Shown: positions 8,481 through 19,131 of the stretch, in pieces
Position numbering within the stretch: the stretch's first letter is position 1
Layout of the letters: every line of letters starts with the position of its first letter
DNA from: a virus
Virus record (IMG/VR): IMGVR_UViG_3300020202_000063
Span: 1-64,000 of that record
Direction: 5' to 3' (one strand)
DNA: 64,000 nt
The notes under the pieces: model-generated
Databases searched by the model: none
Told to the model about the DNA's origin: nothing
The model's input: only the letters and a program-made list of their open reading frames with translations
Translations under genes and position numbers: made by a program

Positions 8481-9605
8481 ATGGCTAGAAATCGCGTCTT
8501 CTTTAATGAACTTAACCTCTTCGTCGGACCTACAGGGGAATTTCCATGCACAGGGAAACACTTTGGCGGGGGTAATACAGGTGACAACCTCGTTGCAGAA
8601 CTTCACCGTGTACAATCTGCCTCTCTAGACTTCTCTCTCAATCCTACTGATATTCAGGAATTTGGCCGCGCCGACCGCGTAGATGCTATCTTCTTGGACT
8701 CCCCAACGGTAAATCTTCAATTTACATATTTCCCACTTGATGGCGTCAACGAAAGTCGCCTTGGATTCAAGGCAAACGATATTAATGGTTCGTTCCTTTC
8801 TGGTATTTTGACGGAAGTTACCGATACGAAGAATTACTTCCTCACGGTTTCGCCCGCCGGTATCAATGACGACTCAAATAATAGCCAGACAAATCGCAAT
8901 GTTATTTCGATTGGAAACGCTTATATTACAAACTACACGTTTAGCGCATCTGTTGGTCAAGTTCCAACCGTAAACGTTTCAGTCGATGGATTCAATGTTC
9001 GTTTTGATACTGGTACATCACAGAAGACAATTCCTGCGGTTAACCCTTCGAACGGCCAGACAATTAGCACATGGAATTTCACGATTCCAACCGGTGTAAC
9101 TTACACTGGCGCCGCAATTCCTGCCGCACTTCGCCCCGGTGAAATCCAACTCGAATTGCCAATGACTGGTGCGCTCGGTCAATACATGAGCGGTAGCAAT
9201 TCCTTCCACCTACAGAGCTTCAATTTGTCGATTCCAATGAGTCGTACAGATATTGGTCGTATCGGAACATTGTTCGACTTTGCAAAACCGCTTTCGCTTC
9301 CATTGACCGCAACGCTGACATTGGACGCCCTTGTTACAGAACTTCGTGCTGGTTCGCTGTCTGACTTGCTCTGCAATTATCAGAATCATGATTTCCGTAT
9401 CAAGTTGAAGAATCCTGCATGCCCCGGCACCGCTGCGGCAGATGCAATCTGGATTGACTTCCGTAATGCAAAACTCCAAAGCGAAAGCTTCGGATTCGGC
9501 ATCGGTAACAATGCCACGACTTCCGCGACATTTACGGCGCAAATCAGCGCTGGTAATAGCGCGACCTCTGGTCCATTCTTCAGTGGTATCAATGCTACCG
9601 CATAA
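8481..9605 (+). CDS. Tail-tube-like protein, paralogue 2 (candidate major tail protein)
   Basis: A 374-residue protein with the same block order as its neighbour: VQSASLDFS near residue 45, VNLQFTYFPLDGVNES, YTFSASVGQVPTVNVSVDG and FHLQSFNLSIPMSR. It has its own promoter-like element upstream and a strong terminator downstream, an isolated high-expression cassette typical of a major tail protein. The coding sequence has more C-ending codons than its neighbours, which also fits high expression. The assignment is inference from context. Confidence 0.65.
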   Translation: MARNRVFFNELNLFVGPTGEFPCTGKHFGGGNTGDNLVAELHRVQSASLDFSLNPTDIQEFGRADRVDAIFLDSPTVNLQFTYFPLDGVNESRLGFKANDINGSFLSGILTEVTDTKNYFLTVSPAGINDDSNNSQTNRNVISIGNAYITNYTFSASVGQVPTVNVSVDGFNVRFDTGTSQKTIPAVNPSNGQTISTWNFTIPTGVTYTGAAIPAALRPGEIQLELPMTGALGQYMSGSNSFHLQSFNLSIPMSRTDIGRIGTLFDFAKPLSLPLTATLTLDALVTELRAGSLSDLLCNYQNHDFRIKLKNPACPGTAAADAIWIDFRNAKLQSESFGFGIGNNATTSATFTAQISAGNSATSGPFFSGINATA

Positions 9606-9632
9606 TATTTGATTCAGTTCAAATTAGTTTTC

Positions 9633-9666
9633 ACAAACGGGGTCAAAAGCTCCGTTTGTTTGCTTT
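9633..9666 (+). terminator. Intrinsic terminator
   Basis: ACAAACGG (9633-9640) pairs with CCGTTTGT (9652-9659), followed by TTGCTTTTAT. It ends the tail-tube-like unit and is followed by a new GTGTAAT element. Confidence 0.8.
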
Positions 9667-9708
9667 TATACTCTTAGACTAATTTCTTTGCAGATTGCAC
9701 CTTTATTA

Positions 9709-9715
9709 GTGTAAT
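9709..9715 (+). promoter_or_regulatory. GTGTAAT late-promoter-like element
   Basis: First element after the terminator, 33 bases before the ATG at 9742; AAGG lies 5 bases before the start codon. Confidence 0.65.
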
Positions 9716-9741
9716 ATTGCGTAGGAAAGGTAATCTAAGGT

Positions 9742-10041
9742 ATGGAAAATTTGGTTGGGGCAAGCGCCCCGGATATCCTGCGCTTTCAAGTAAAGCGAGG
9801 CATTACAGCTACATATAAAGAAGCCCTCAATATTCTTGAGGAACTTGAGCGTGAACACGCCGCCGCATTAGCGCGGTTACAAGCGGCATTACCAGAATCA
9901 GATAGGAAGCTTGTTGCAGTAGCGGATTATTGGCATAGCGACAAATATGATTCGTTGCGTCGTCGTATTCTTACAACAGGAAACAATGCATATAGGTCAG
10001 TAGAAGAACAAATGACCAACATGATTATCATGTTTAAATAA
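9742..10041 (+). CDS. Small helical protein before the tail chaperones
   Basis: A 99-residue, mostly helical protein with a heptad-like central stretch (ILEELEREHAAALARLQAAL). No known motif is visible. It starts the unit that leads to the tape measure, so it may assist tail assembly. It is 23 bases upstream of the next gene. Confidence 0.45.
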   Translation: MENLVGASAPDILRFQVKRGITATYKEALNILEELEREHAAALARLQAALPESDRKLVAVADYWHSDKYDSLRRRILTTGNNAYRSVEEQMTNMIIMFK

Positions 10042-10064
10042 AACAATTTAAGGAATGGCAAAAT

Positions 10065-10856
10065 ATGGAAAATATTAGAACACTATACACATTTACGGTT
10101 GAACTCGAAAAAGAAATCGAGCGCTCCGAGACGGTAACGGTTGATGGACAGACATATGATAGAAAAGTTAAAGTCAAAGAGAAGACTCCTGTAAAAATCG
10201 CATTAAAGAAACCCGGAAGACAAGAATTTGAAGATACTCGTGTATTTTACGGCATTTCTCAGAATAAGGCGATTACAGACGGTTTCCTTACTAAAGGTAT
10301 GATGGTTAACAAGTATGCTAACACTACGGGTGGCATATTTAGTCAGAACGAGGCAAAGGAATTACTCCAACTATTCAAGCGTCGAGATTTGATTGATACA
10401 GAATTGAAGCAAGCTGCGGCCATTAAAGCGCCCGAAGAGATTCAGGCGGATTTGAAAGAGAAGTTGTTGGCAATCAGTCGCCAAATTCTCGAAATCGAAC
10501 TTAGTAATCAATCGCTATTCCAACATACTGCTGAATATCGCGCACGCGAACAGGCAATCAGTTATATGTTCTATTGTTTTTCATATATTGAGCGCAATGG
10601 ACATTGGGTTCCACTTTTCGATGCGGATGACGAAGACCCCGTAAAACGGTTCAATCTTAAGCGGTCACAACACTTTAAGATGGAAGATAATGAAGACCAA
10701 CTTCTACTCCTTGTTCGTGACCGTTTGTTGAATCTCTTCGCGCATTACTATGAAGGTGCCGCAGGAACGGCAGAAGACTTCAAACGAGTCGAAGAAGAAT
10801 TTTTTAATAAATTTGCATCCGCCAAAACAGAGACCCCACAAGAGACTAATGTTTAA
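10065..10856 (+). CDS. Candidate tail assembly chaperone 1
   Basis: A 263-residue protein with a short beta N-terminus (TLYTFTVELEKEIERSETV) and a long helical remainder rich in Glu, Lys and Gln. Two genes between the tube protein and the tape measure usually encode chaperones that coat the tape measure. It overlaps the next gene at TAATG (10855-10859), which suggests translational coupling; no slippery heptamer was noticed near its end. The function is inferred from position. Confidence 0.5.
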   Translation: MENIRTLYTFTVELEKEIERSETVTVDGQTYDRKVKVKEKTPVKIALKKPGRQEFEDTRVFYGISQNKAITDGFLTKGMMVNKYANTTGGIFSQNEAKELLQLFKRRDLIDTELKQAAAIKAPEEIQADLKEKLLAISRQILEIELSNQSLFQHTAEYRAREQAISYMFYCFSYIERNGHWVPLFDADDEDPVKRFNLKRSQHFKMEDNEDQLLLLVRDRLLNLFAHYYEGAAGTAEDFKRVEEEFFNKFASAKTETPQETNV

Positions 10857-11845
10857 TGTCGCCTGACGTACTCAGACGTGGTTTTGCTGATATATGCAAC
10901 GGGTATTCCAAAGGTGAACTTTTTGGAAAGCCCGTTTATATTAAGCATCTTGGTCACATTGACCAACTGGATTTAGATACGATAGAGAAAAAGTTTTATA
11001 ATCTCGCTAAAAAGAGAGGGTTACCGACAGAAGCAAATCGTCTGGCACAACTTAAAAACGAAGGTAGATGGAAAGACGAGGACGAGAAAGAATTAGAAAC
11101 TCGTAAGTTGGCCATTGATTCACTGATTGCGGGGCGCAAAAATGCGCCGCTTCCATCAGTTTTAAAACGTATCAATGAACAGATAGCGGAAGAACAGAAG
11201 CTTTACGACAAGAAGCGCAATGAGCGTATAGAATTGCTTGGACTTACTTGTGAAAGTAATGCGTTACGCCGCCTGAACGAACACTATATCTCCCAAAATC
11301 TTTTTCAAGATAATCTTTTAACTAAGAGATTTTTTACCGAAGAAGAATTTAACCACCTTGATGATATGGAGGTGGCGACAATCATGGACCAATATAATCA
11401 GATTGTTGAACCATGTTCGGAACTTAATATTAAGAAAATCGCACTTCAGGATTTTTTTCAATCCTACTATTACGTATGTGGAGATGATTTTTCGGCATTT
11501 TACGGACGCCCGATTATCCGAATGACACTCTATCAGATAAAGTTGGCTAACTACGCTAAATATTTCAGAAATATTTTTGATAATTACGATACTCGTAATA
11601 TGCCAAAAGAACTCTTCGATGACCCAGATAAGATTATCGATTGGGTACTTGCGGCAGACCGCGCGAAGAAGCAGGTAGAGAAGCATCAAGATTCTGCCAT
11701 GAGTGCCCATGCGGGTATGACTGCCGAAGATAGAAAAGCTATAGGACAAACTACTGGTCCAGACCCATTTATGGAAGCTCTAAAAAAGAAGGGTGGCGGG
11801 TCGCTTGGTAAGGAAGAAATCATGAAGGTATTTGGTAAGCGATAA
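10856..11845 (+). CDS. Candidate tail assembly chaperone 2
   Basis: A 329-residue helical protein whose start overlaps the previous stop. It has two coiled-coil-prone stretches (around 110-140 and 255-275) and ends in a basic, glycine-rich tail (KKKGGGSLGKEEIMKVFGKR). It lies directly before the tape measure gene. No enzymatic signature is visible, and the chaperone role is inferred from gene order. Confidence 0.5.
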   Translation: MSPDVLRRGFADICNGYSKGELFGKPVYIKHLGHIDQLDLDTIEKKFYNLAKKRGLPTEANRLAQLKNEGRWKDEDEKELETRKLAIDSLIAGRKNAPLPSVLKRINEQIAEEQKLYDKKRNERIELLGLTCESNALRRLNEHYISQNLFQDNLLTKRFFTEEEFNHLDDMEVATIMDQYNQIVEPCSELNIKKIALQDFFQSYYYVCGDDFSAFYGRPIIRMTLYQIKLANYAKYFRNIFDNYDTRNMPKELFDDPDKIIDWVLAADRAKKQVEKHQDSAMSAHAGMTAEDRKAIGQTTGPDPFMEALKKKGGGSLGKEEIMKVFGKR

Positions 11846-11863
11846 CAAAATACCCCATTGTAT

Positions 11864-11870
11864 GTGTAAT
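11864..11870 (+). promoter_or_regulatory. GTGTAAT late-promoter-like element
   Basis: Lies 37 bases before the tape measure ATG. An ATACCC/GGGTAT inverted repeat flanks it at about 11850-11885. Confidence 0.65.
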
Positions 11871-11900
11871 TTATAGAGGGTATAAGGTAATATATTAGGT

Positions 11901-14900
11901 ATGGCACGTCCTCCAGCAGTTGTATTAGGGGTAGCGGGTGATTTCAGCGCGTTTAATCGCGGCTTATCGCTGGCGGTTGCTAATGCCCAAAGGACGTTAA
12001 ATAACGCCCGTTTTTCAAATCCACTAGGCACAATAAGCCGAGACGTTCGGGATTTTGAGCGTTCATTGCAGGCCGCATCCCAACGCGTTATTACATTTAG
12101 CGCCTCCTTGGGCACACTGGCACTTACAGCGTCAATTTTAAAATCTATTGCTAAGGATACAATAGCAGTCGAGCAAGCTTTTGTTGATATTAATTCGGTT
12201 TTCCAACTTAGCGCTCAAAACCTGCAAAAATTCAGCCGCGACCTTTTTGATGTAGCGCGCCAAACCAGTCAGTCCTTTGAAATTGCAGCGGAAGCGGCCA
12301 AAGAATTTTCACGTCAAGGTCTTAATTCTGAGGAAACTCTAAAACGCGTAAGAGACGCGATGATTCTTACCCGCGCCTCGGGACTAGATATAACCAAGTC
12401 AGTTGAGACACTGACAGCTACAATTAATAGCTTTAATAGCGCGAGCGTCGATTCTACCCGAATCATTAATAAACTCGTTGCTGTTGACCAAAGCTTTGCT
12501 GTATCGGCGCGCGACTTGGCTGAAGCACTATCTCGTGTAGGTTCTACCGCTCAAGATGCCGGTGTAAGTTTTGACCAACTTATTGGATTGGTTACCGCTG
12601 CACAACAAACGACCGCTCGTGGTGGCTCTGTTATTGGTAACTCATTTAAGACAATTTTTACTCGTATTGGCCGCGCAGACACACTACAACAACTAGAAGA
12701 TTTAAATATTGAAGTAAAAGATTTTCAAGGTAATGCGTTAGACGCAGTTACAGTCCTAAAGAATCTCGCTCGCGGTTTTGACGGTTTATCTGAATCCGCC
12801 AAAGCACAAGCCGCCGAACTCGTCGGTGGCGTTTTCCAAATTAACGTTCTTCGTTCTACCTTACGCGACTTGGGTAAGGAACAGGGAATTTTCGAACAGG
12901 CCACGAAGCGTTCGGGCGAAGCATTTGATGAGGCTATCAAGCGTAATGAAGCGCTAAATCAAAGTCTTGCGTCATTACTTACCCAGACGCAACTTACCGC
13001 AAAACAAGTTGGTGCGGCCATTGGTGAAATTACATTCTCGGATAAATTGAAGGAAGCGTTACAGGTTATTAATAATAACCCATTTGTTGACGCCTTCAAA
13101 AACATCAATACTTCCGATATTGGTTTGAAATATGGCGATGATATTGGCGCTAATATTGCCGAAGGTATATTAAGCGGTATTGGTAACATTCTTACTGGCC
13201 CCGCGCTTGTCTATATTTCTAAAATTTTTAGTGGTATTGCCAAGACGACCTTCAAAATATTCGGTGGAGATTTGGCTCAATTGGCTGGTATTAATCAGGA
13301 ATCTAACAAACAGATTTCGCTTGCCACCAAACTTAACGAATTATATCAGGCTGGTAATACAGCACTTCAAGGTCAACTTGGTACAATGCGTCAAATGACG
13401 AGTGCGATGGGCGCGCGTGCTGGCGCAACACCATTATCTACTCCCTTCACCCCAACTTTTGGTGCCGCTATTTATGCAAGTACAAAATTTGCTAGCACCT
13501 CACCTTTAGCACCACGTGGATTAATACCCGGTATCATTTCCCAATCGCGGCGTGAGGATTTTGATACAGCTTTCGTTAAGAGTGTACAACGAGAAATCTC
13601 CGAATCTGGTCGCAATCTTAGTGAGGCGATGAGTGCTACTTTCTCTGAATTTAGCCGACTTGGTATAACAGTAGCAGATTTAGAGCGTGTGATGCGAAAC
13701 AATGTTCGTTCATTGGATGCATATGAAACACAACTTAGAACACAACAAGAAGTTGCAAAACGCGGACGGCTTTTACAGACAGCGTTCAATAGTAATCGCC
13801 CCCTCTCTAAAGGTGGTCGGCTGTTTTCAGCCGTTACACAACAAGCAGAATTGGCCGCAGAGGAAAGATTTCGTGGTTTAATAGGTAAAGGTCCAGATGA
13901 TGAACTATCAGACCGTGAACGTCAGGTACTTGCTAGATTCCAGCGGCGTGCCGCATATCAAGCTGGCGAGTCTGTAACAACTCAACGCGAAAGAGAGTTG
14001 GCGGTACAACGGAGCCAACGAGTTAGAAATGGTATTTTTGGCGCCACTTTTGCATTACCTTTCGTTAGTGGCTTTATTCCAACTGGTGTCGGTGGAACGT
14101 CCAGTGGGCAAGCTCTTGGCGCACTAAGTGGTGGCTTACAAGGTGCTGCCATTGGTGGTTCGATTTCTCCTACTCCGCTTGGTTTGATTGGTGGTTCCAT
14201 TGCTGGTATTACTGCTGGATTTATCAGTAAACTAAATAAATCTTTTGAAGAACTGGCAGCGCAAATCGAAGAGGCCAATGCGCGCAATGCTGAATTAATA
14301 AATCAAGCAACAGAGTTTGGTCGAATTAGTGAAGCTCTGCGTACCGCTGGAAAAACTGGTGCGAGTGACCGTGATATAAATACTCTTATCGGAAGACAAC
14401 GTGATGTTTTTGCGGGTATTACAGACCCACAGACGCGCCGTGCACTTCTGGCTGCACAGGGAGATGCAACCGAAGAGGAAAGAGTTGTATCAGATTTACT
14501 TAGAAAAGGGGCATTAGAGGGAAGTTCGCGTGACGTAGCTTCTGCATTTAAACGTCTATCTGATAGTCGTAGTATTGGAAATTCATTTTTTGGTGGTAAC
14601 TCAGAGTTCTCCTCTTTATCGACCGCAATTCAAGTCGCCATTGCTCGGCGCTCCACCAACAATCCCGGTTTCGCTTCTCAAGTGGGAGCGCAATTTGGCT
14701 CAAATCCTTATCAAGCGCTACGTTCCATAGGTGTCAATCAACAAGAATTTCCGGAATTATTTAAACTGAGTGCAGAGCAATTGCGGACATTAGCCGACGC
14801 CGGTAAATATGCCGCAAATAATATTAAAGATTTGGGTGATGAAGCGAGTCAGGCTAAATTAAAACAGGCCACTTTTACGCGTCAAATCGCCACAATTATC

Positions 14901-17900
14901 CAGCGTTTAAATTACGAAGGTAGATTAGCTCAAAGTGAAATTGCAACAAGTGGCGCTATCAATCAAACGGTTGGCGACGCCGCCCTAAATCTAGGTTTTG
15001 GTACACCGGAACGTATTGCCCGCGACCGTGGAATTTTACAATTGCAGAGTGTTCGTTCATCCGGAGATGCGCAATTCCAAGGTGCCCTTGGTACAGGACG
15101 TGGTACAATTCTGGATAGCGCCCTACGCAATAATGCTACAAACGCACAATTCTTAACCGCTGTATTATCTGCAAATTCGCAAGAGCAAATAGCAGCTTTG
15201 GAAAACATCGCTGAAAACAGCGACCTTAAGCGAACGATTCGTGAAGTTGTATTCGAACTTCAATCTATCAAAGATAATACTCGTCAAGAAATTGAAAAGA
15301 CTTCGGTTTTGATAGAAGTAAGTAAGACTCAAGCGGCGTTAGAAGCACGCGCGCGTAATTTGGAGTCCGGTCGCTTTAATGAACAAACTCTTAATCGTTT
15401 GTTTGAGGCTCGATTGGGTGCACGGTCACCAACTGGCAGAGTACCGGGATTATCACGTGTCAATTCGTTAATTGAACAGGGTGATATTCTCGATTCCCTT
15501 GGAGTTGGTAAAACTGAAAATAGTCAGCGTATTCGTGAAACATTGAGTATAATTTCGACAACCGGTATGTTAGCCGAGATTATTTCTGAAATTACCGGCG
15601 AAGTAGTCAAAGCTGACCCTGCAAGTATTAAAGATGCGGCGCGTCGTGGTTTAGGTTCCCTTCGTGGGGGCACCGCAGAAGACGCACAGAGAGCAGATAT
15701 ATTTAATCGCGTTCTACAACAACTTGATAGGAATGCCATCAATCCAGATGCGGCCATTGGTAGATTGGGTACATTCTCCAAGGGGGCATCATTAGGTGGG
15801 GCTGGACCTCTAAATAATGCAGGTATATCCAATCTCTATGGTAGTGCTGTCGCAAGCCAATATACTTTTGCACAGGCGCGAGCAATTCAAGCTAGAGAAA
15901 GTGCACAAAATACCGCTAATTCTAAAATTGCAACATTACAACAAGAATACAGTCTGGCTCCATTTACTGCATTACAACAGGTCCGGAGTGGATTGCCGGG
16001 AAATGAAAAACAATTTGATTCCAACATAACTGGTACTTTAGATAATTTACTTGGTAGACTTATACCAGACCTTAATATTCCGGGTGACGAAGGTGGTTTT
16101 ACGGCCCATCCAGCACGACGCCAGATTGCAAAAATGTTTGCCGGTTCATTGAAAACTGGAACTGTAAATGATTTTATAAAATCTGCAACTTCAAGCGATG
16201 GTGAAATTTTCAACATAGCTCGTAAAGCTGGCGCAGACCCACAAGTATTTGCTCAAGCATTACAAGCCTTGATATTGTCCGTCGCTCAACAGTTTGCCGG
16301 TCCACTGTTGGAAAAGATGCTTACGGATATCCAGCAGAACATTGATAAATTAAAAGTACCTCCCCCAACCAGCAGTACATCTGGTGTTCCAGCCGGTCTT
16401 GCGCGTGGAACCCCTACTCTTTCTGGTATTGGAAAGAATTTAAATCTTTTTGATAGGCCGTTTACACAATATTTTGGTATTAATCCGTCTCCCGTGCCAA
16501 CGGCTCAAGACGCACCCCAAAGCGGAATTGTAGATGCTATTCAGAAAGCGCAACGACAACAGAGAGATGCATCGGGCCGATTTAGAGATGCCGCTTTAAC
16601 TGGTGATATTGTTGGTGAATTATCTGCCGCAAGAGAATTAAAGCTAATAAACAGTCAAATTGTTTACTTGTCTGGACTTCTTACGAATAATTCCGCGAAG
16701 CGTCTTTTCATAGATAAACAATCCCGAGATGTCTGGGACGATATTCGTCAGATATATGAAGATATATCAAAAGGCGCATTAATTTCTGGTGGCACAATCG
16801 AATCCAAATTTCTAGAATTTGGACAGAAAGAAGGTCTTTCGGGTGACCCGATTTCATCCCTCAAAGCTGGTTTTGCCGGTCCGTTCGCTGGTATGAAACA
16901 AGATTTATTCGACTTATCTACAGTAGGTAAATCCGTAGCTGATAGCCTTTCCAACAATTTCGCGGCAGCATTTGGCGATTTTGCGACTGGTACAGAAAAG
17001 GGTAAGGACGCATTTAGAAATTTTGTGGTCAGTGTATTACAGGATTCTTCACGTGCGTTTGCTAGTAAGGCCGTTCAAGGATTGCTTGGAATGGTGTTAG
17101 GACCGGGCGGAAGTTTGGCTAATGCGTTTGGTTTGCCACAGGGCGCGGCGACGGGTGGTGTTATGAACAAAGCACCTGCGTTGCTTACCGCTGGTGAAGT
17201 TGTTATTCCTCGCGAAAGTGCAATGTCTATTGGATATGATACACTGAGCAAAATGAATCGTGGTATCATGGGCTATGCAAATGGCGGGGAAGTTGTCACT
17301 GGTGGTTCCGGCGTAGTTGATGATGTATTTAGAATGCTTCGTCCCGGCGACTTCGTAATGCGTAAATCAGCCGTACAGAAGTACGGTTCAGAGAATCTTC
17401 TAGAAATGTCTCGTAACTCTCGAATCCAAAAGAGATTTTTCGGTGGCCCCATGCTTATGGGTGCACTACTCGGTGGTGGTCTTGGGTATGCGACGGGTGG
17501 TAAGAAGGGCGCTTTAATTGGTGCATTGGGTGGCGCGCTTGCTGGTGGCTTATATCACAATTACGCTTCATCCGGTAGTGCTTTCAGTACCGTAACTCCA
17601 CCGGGTACTGGTGCATCAATTTACAGCGGTCCATTTGCTAAAGCCGCATCTTCCGGTGGTATGAATAGTGTATTGAAGATGTTTGCTGCATCAGCCGCGT
17701 TAGGTGGTATCGGTGCACTTATCTCACCTAAACCACAAGACGATTCCAGTGTTCTTCCAAAACTCACATATAGTCAATCAACACAATTGCGTGAATCGGC
17801 TGAAGCTCAACAAGCTGCGTTATTATCAAATGGTAGCGGTTTCCTTGTACCAGTTCAAACAAAAGATGGTTTCATTGTCCACGAACGTGTAAGAGTTGCG

Positions 17901-18335
17901 GCGACCCGTCGTTTTGAAAATGGCGGTGTAGTTCCAGAAATTTCCCGATATAATTCTGGCGGTATTGTAGGTGGCGGCATTTCAGTTGCGCGACTAAATT
18001 CTGGTGGCGTTGTACCTTCTCCATCTATCGGTACTGCTTCCATTAATGTTCGCGGATACAACGAAGGCGGTGTTGTGGCTGTTCCAACTGTCGTTGGTTC
18101 GCCAATAGTAAGTGCTGGTCGTAGTGGCGGCGGCGGTACGATAATGGGTGACATCAATATTAATGTCACTGTTCAGAAGGACGGCACTGTATCTAATCAA
18201 GGAATGTCAGAAGATGGTGAGGGTAATCAGTTGGCTCGCAACCTTCGCGCGGCTGTTATTGAAGTTGTACAAGACCAAATGCGTTGGGGCGGTTCACTGT
18301 ACAAATCATATGGCGCCAGCGACATGTCTAAATAA
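11901..18335 (+). CDS. Tail tape measure protein
   Basis: A 2144-residue protein and the longest gene in the window. The N-terminal third has the TP901/PhageMin_Tail-type helical core, with segments such as QSFEIAAEAAKEFSRQG and LARGFDGLSESAKAQAAELV. Hydrophobic glycine-rich segments occur near residues 710-780 and 1855-1885 (GALLGGGLGYATGG), suited to membrane insertion. The C-terminal region has repeated xGG(V/I)V motifs. At about 1.5 angstrom per residue, a rule for long-tailed phages, it predicts a tail near 320 nm. No lysozyme or peptidase domain was seen. It works inside the tail tube and sets tail length. Confidence 0.92.
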   Translation: MARPPAVVLGVAGDFSAFNRGLSLAVANAQRTLNNARFSNPLGTISRDVRDFERSLQAASQRVITFSASLGTLALTASILKSIAKDTIAVEQAFVDINSVFQLSAQNLQKFSRDLFDVARQTSQSFEIAAEAAKEFSRQGLNSEETLKRVRDAMILTRASGLDITKSVETLTATINSFNSASVDSTRIINKLVAVDQSFAVSARDLAEALSRVGSTAQDAGVSFDQLIGLVTAAQQTTARGGSVIGNSFKTIFTRIGRADTLQQLEDLNIEVKDFQGNALDAVTVLKNLARGFDGLSESAKAQAAELVGGVFQINVLRSTLRDLGKEQGIFEQATKRSGEAFDEAIKRNEALNQSLASLLTQTQLTAKQVGAAIGEITFSDKLKEALQVINNNPFVDAFKNINTSDIGLKYGDDIGANIAEGILSGIGNILTGPALVYISKIFSGIAKTTFKIFGGDLAQLAGINQESNKQISLATKLNELYQAGNTALQGQLGTMRQMTSAMGARAGATPLSTPFTPTFGAAIYASTKFASTSPLAPRGLIPGIISQSRREDFDTAFVKSVQREISESGRNLSEAMSATFSEFSRLGITVADLERVMRNNVRSLDAYETQLRTQQEVAKRGRLLQTAFNSNRPLSKGGRLFSAVTQQAELAAEERFRGLIGKGPDDELSDRERQVLARFQRRAAYQAGESVTTQRERELAVQRSQRVRNGIFGATFALPFVSGFIPTGVGGTSSGQALGALSGGLQGAAIGGSISPTPLGLIGGSIAGITAGFISKLNKSFEELAAQIEEANARNAELINQATEFGRISEALRTAGKTGASDRDINTLIGRQRDVFAGITDPQTRRALLAAQGDATEEERVVSDLLRKGALEGSSRDVASAFKRLSDSRSIGNSFFGGNSEFSSLSTAIQVAIARRSTNNPGFASQVGAQFGSNPYQALRSIGVNQQEFPELFKLSAEQLRTLADAGKYAANNIKDLGDEASQAKLKQATFTRQIATIIQRLNYEGRLAQSEIATSGAINQTVGDAALNLGFGTPERIARDRGILQLQSVRSSGDAQFQGALGTGRGTILDSALRNNATNAQFLTAVLSANSQEQIAALENIAENSDLKRTIREVVFELQSIKDNTRQEIEKTSVLIEVSKTQAALEARARNLESGRFNEQTLNRLFEARLGARSPTGRVPGLSRVNSLIEQGDILDSLGVGKTENSQRIRETLSIISTTGMLAEIISEITGEVVKADPASIKDAARRGLGSLRGGTAEDAQRADIFNRVLQQLDRNAINPDAAIGRLGTFSKGASLGGAGPLNNAGISNLYGSAVASQYTFAQARAIQARESAQNTANSKIATLQQEYSLAPFTALQQVRSGLPGNEKQFDSNITGTLDNLLGRLIPDLNIPGDEGGFTAHPARRQIAKMFAGSLKTGTVNDFIKSATSSDGEIFNIARKAGADPQVFAQALQALILSVAQQFAGPLLEKMLTDIQQNIDKLKVPPPTSSTSGVPAGLARGTPTLSGIGKNLNLFDRPFTQYFGINPSPVPTAQDAPQSGIVDAIQKAQRQQRDASGRFRDAALTGDIVGELSAARELKLINSQIVYLSGLLTNNSAKRLFIDKQSRDVWDDIRQIYEDISKGALISGGTIESKFLEFGQKEGLSGDPISSLKAGFAGPFAGMKQDLFDLSTVGKSVADSLSNNFAAAFGDFATGTEKGKDAFRNFVVSVLQDSSRAFASKAVQGLLGMVLGPGGSLANAFGLPQGAATGGVMNKAPALLTAGEVVIPRESAMSIGYDTLSKMNRGIMGYANGGEVVTGGSGVVDDVFRMLRPGDFVMRKSAVQKYGSENLLEMSRNSRIQKRFFGGPMLMGALLGGGLGYATGGKKGALIGALGGALAGGLYHNYASSGSAFSTVTPPGTGASIYSGPFAKAASSGGMNSVLKMFAASAALGGIGALISPKPQDDSSVLPKLTYSQSTQLRESAEAQQAALLSNGSGFLVPVQTKDGFIVHERVRVAATRRFENGGVVPEISRYNSGGIVGGGISVARLNSGGVVPSPSIGTASINVRGYNEGGVVAVPTVVGSPIVSAGRSGGGGTIMGDININVTVQKDGTVSNQGMSEDGEGNQLARNLRAAVIEVVQDQMRWGGSLYKSYGASDMSK

Positions 18336-18373
18336 AGTTGCAAAAGACACGATTTTAAGCATATTATCAAGCA

Positions 18374-19129
18374 ATGGCAAATGTTGTAAATGATTTTGAG
18401 TTCCAACAATACAATTCTTCTCTGCAATACCAGAAGAATGATGTTGTCTATGGCGTAAATGCGTCCGACTCCAATTTTTACTATGCGACCCAAGACTCTC
18501 AATCGTCAAGCCCATGGATGGGACTCACGTATACGGCGACATCGTGGGAGAGAACGGATGATTTAGCTACGGTCTATTTTACTAAGACCGGTTCACAAGT
18601 AAATTTTGCACCCGGTAGTCATATCATTGTTCTCTCATCTTCCCAAGGTTCCCTCAATTTTACTGGTTTTTGTTTGGATGGTGGTGCGAATTATGTTCGC
18701 TATTTAAATCCCGGTTGGAATCAAGGCGTAACAGCACTTTCGTCTTCAACGGTTGCCACACGTTATAGCCCCGCTTGGTCCACGGGTTTCTTCTGGGTTC
18801 CGTCAAATTCTACAGAAGTAGATTTTCAAACAAAACGTGATTTTGCCCAGTTCGGTGACGGATATACCTCTCAAGCAAGATTGGGTATTAATTCTATTGG
18901 TTCCGTCATTAATATGACATTTGATAATAGAACTTATCGTGAAGCCAAAGCTATAATCAATTTTGTACAGGTAAATGGTGGTACTAATCCGGTTACAATA
19001 AACTTACCCGTAAACGTACTGTTTAATAACCCAAAAACGAAGTATTTGTTGACCGACCCTAAAGTTAAGTTAACAGCATATAATCTAAACAATGTGACGG
19101 TTACCGCCACACGTGTTTATACTCCATAA
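18374..19129 (+). CDS. Minor tail protein, lambda gpM-like
   Basis: A 251-residue protein whose second half contains KRDFAQFGDGYTSQARLGIN, the hallmark of lambda gpM-type minor tail proteins. The N-terminal 100 residues (YQKNDVVYGVNASDSNFYYA) look like an added carbohydrate-binding-type module. It is the first gene after the tape measure, matching lambda order H-M-L-K-I-J. It likely sits at the tail tip ring. No Shine-Dalgarno sequence is seen before the ATG. Confidence 0.75.
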   Translation: MANVVNDFEFQQYNSSLQYQKNDVVYGVNASDSNFYYATQDSQSSSPWMGLTYTATSWERTDDLATVYFTKTGSQVNFAPGSHIIVLSSSQGSLNFTGFCLDGGANYVRYLNPGWNQGVTALSSSTVATRYSPAWSTGFFWVPSNSTEVDFQTKRDFAQFGDGYTSQARLGINSIGSVINMTFDNRTYREAKAIINFVQVNGGTNPVTINLPVNVLFNNPKTKYLLTDPKVKLTAYNLNNVTVTATRVYTP

Positions 19130-19131
19130 CA

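Noticed and set aside
9094-9100. GTGTAAC inside the second tail-tube-like gene (another at 46848 in the repeat gene)
   Set aside because: No start codon of a plausible gene lies within a suitable distance; counted as background.
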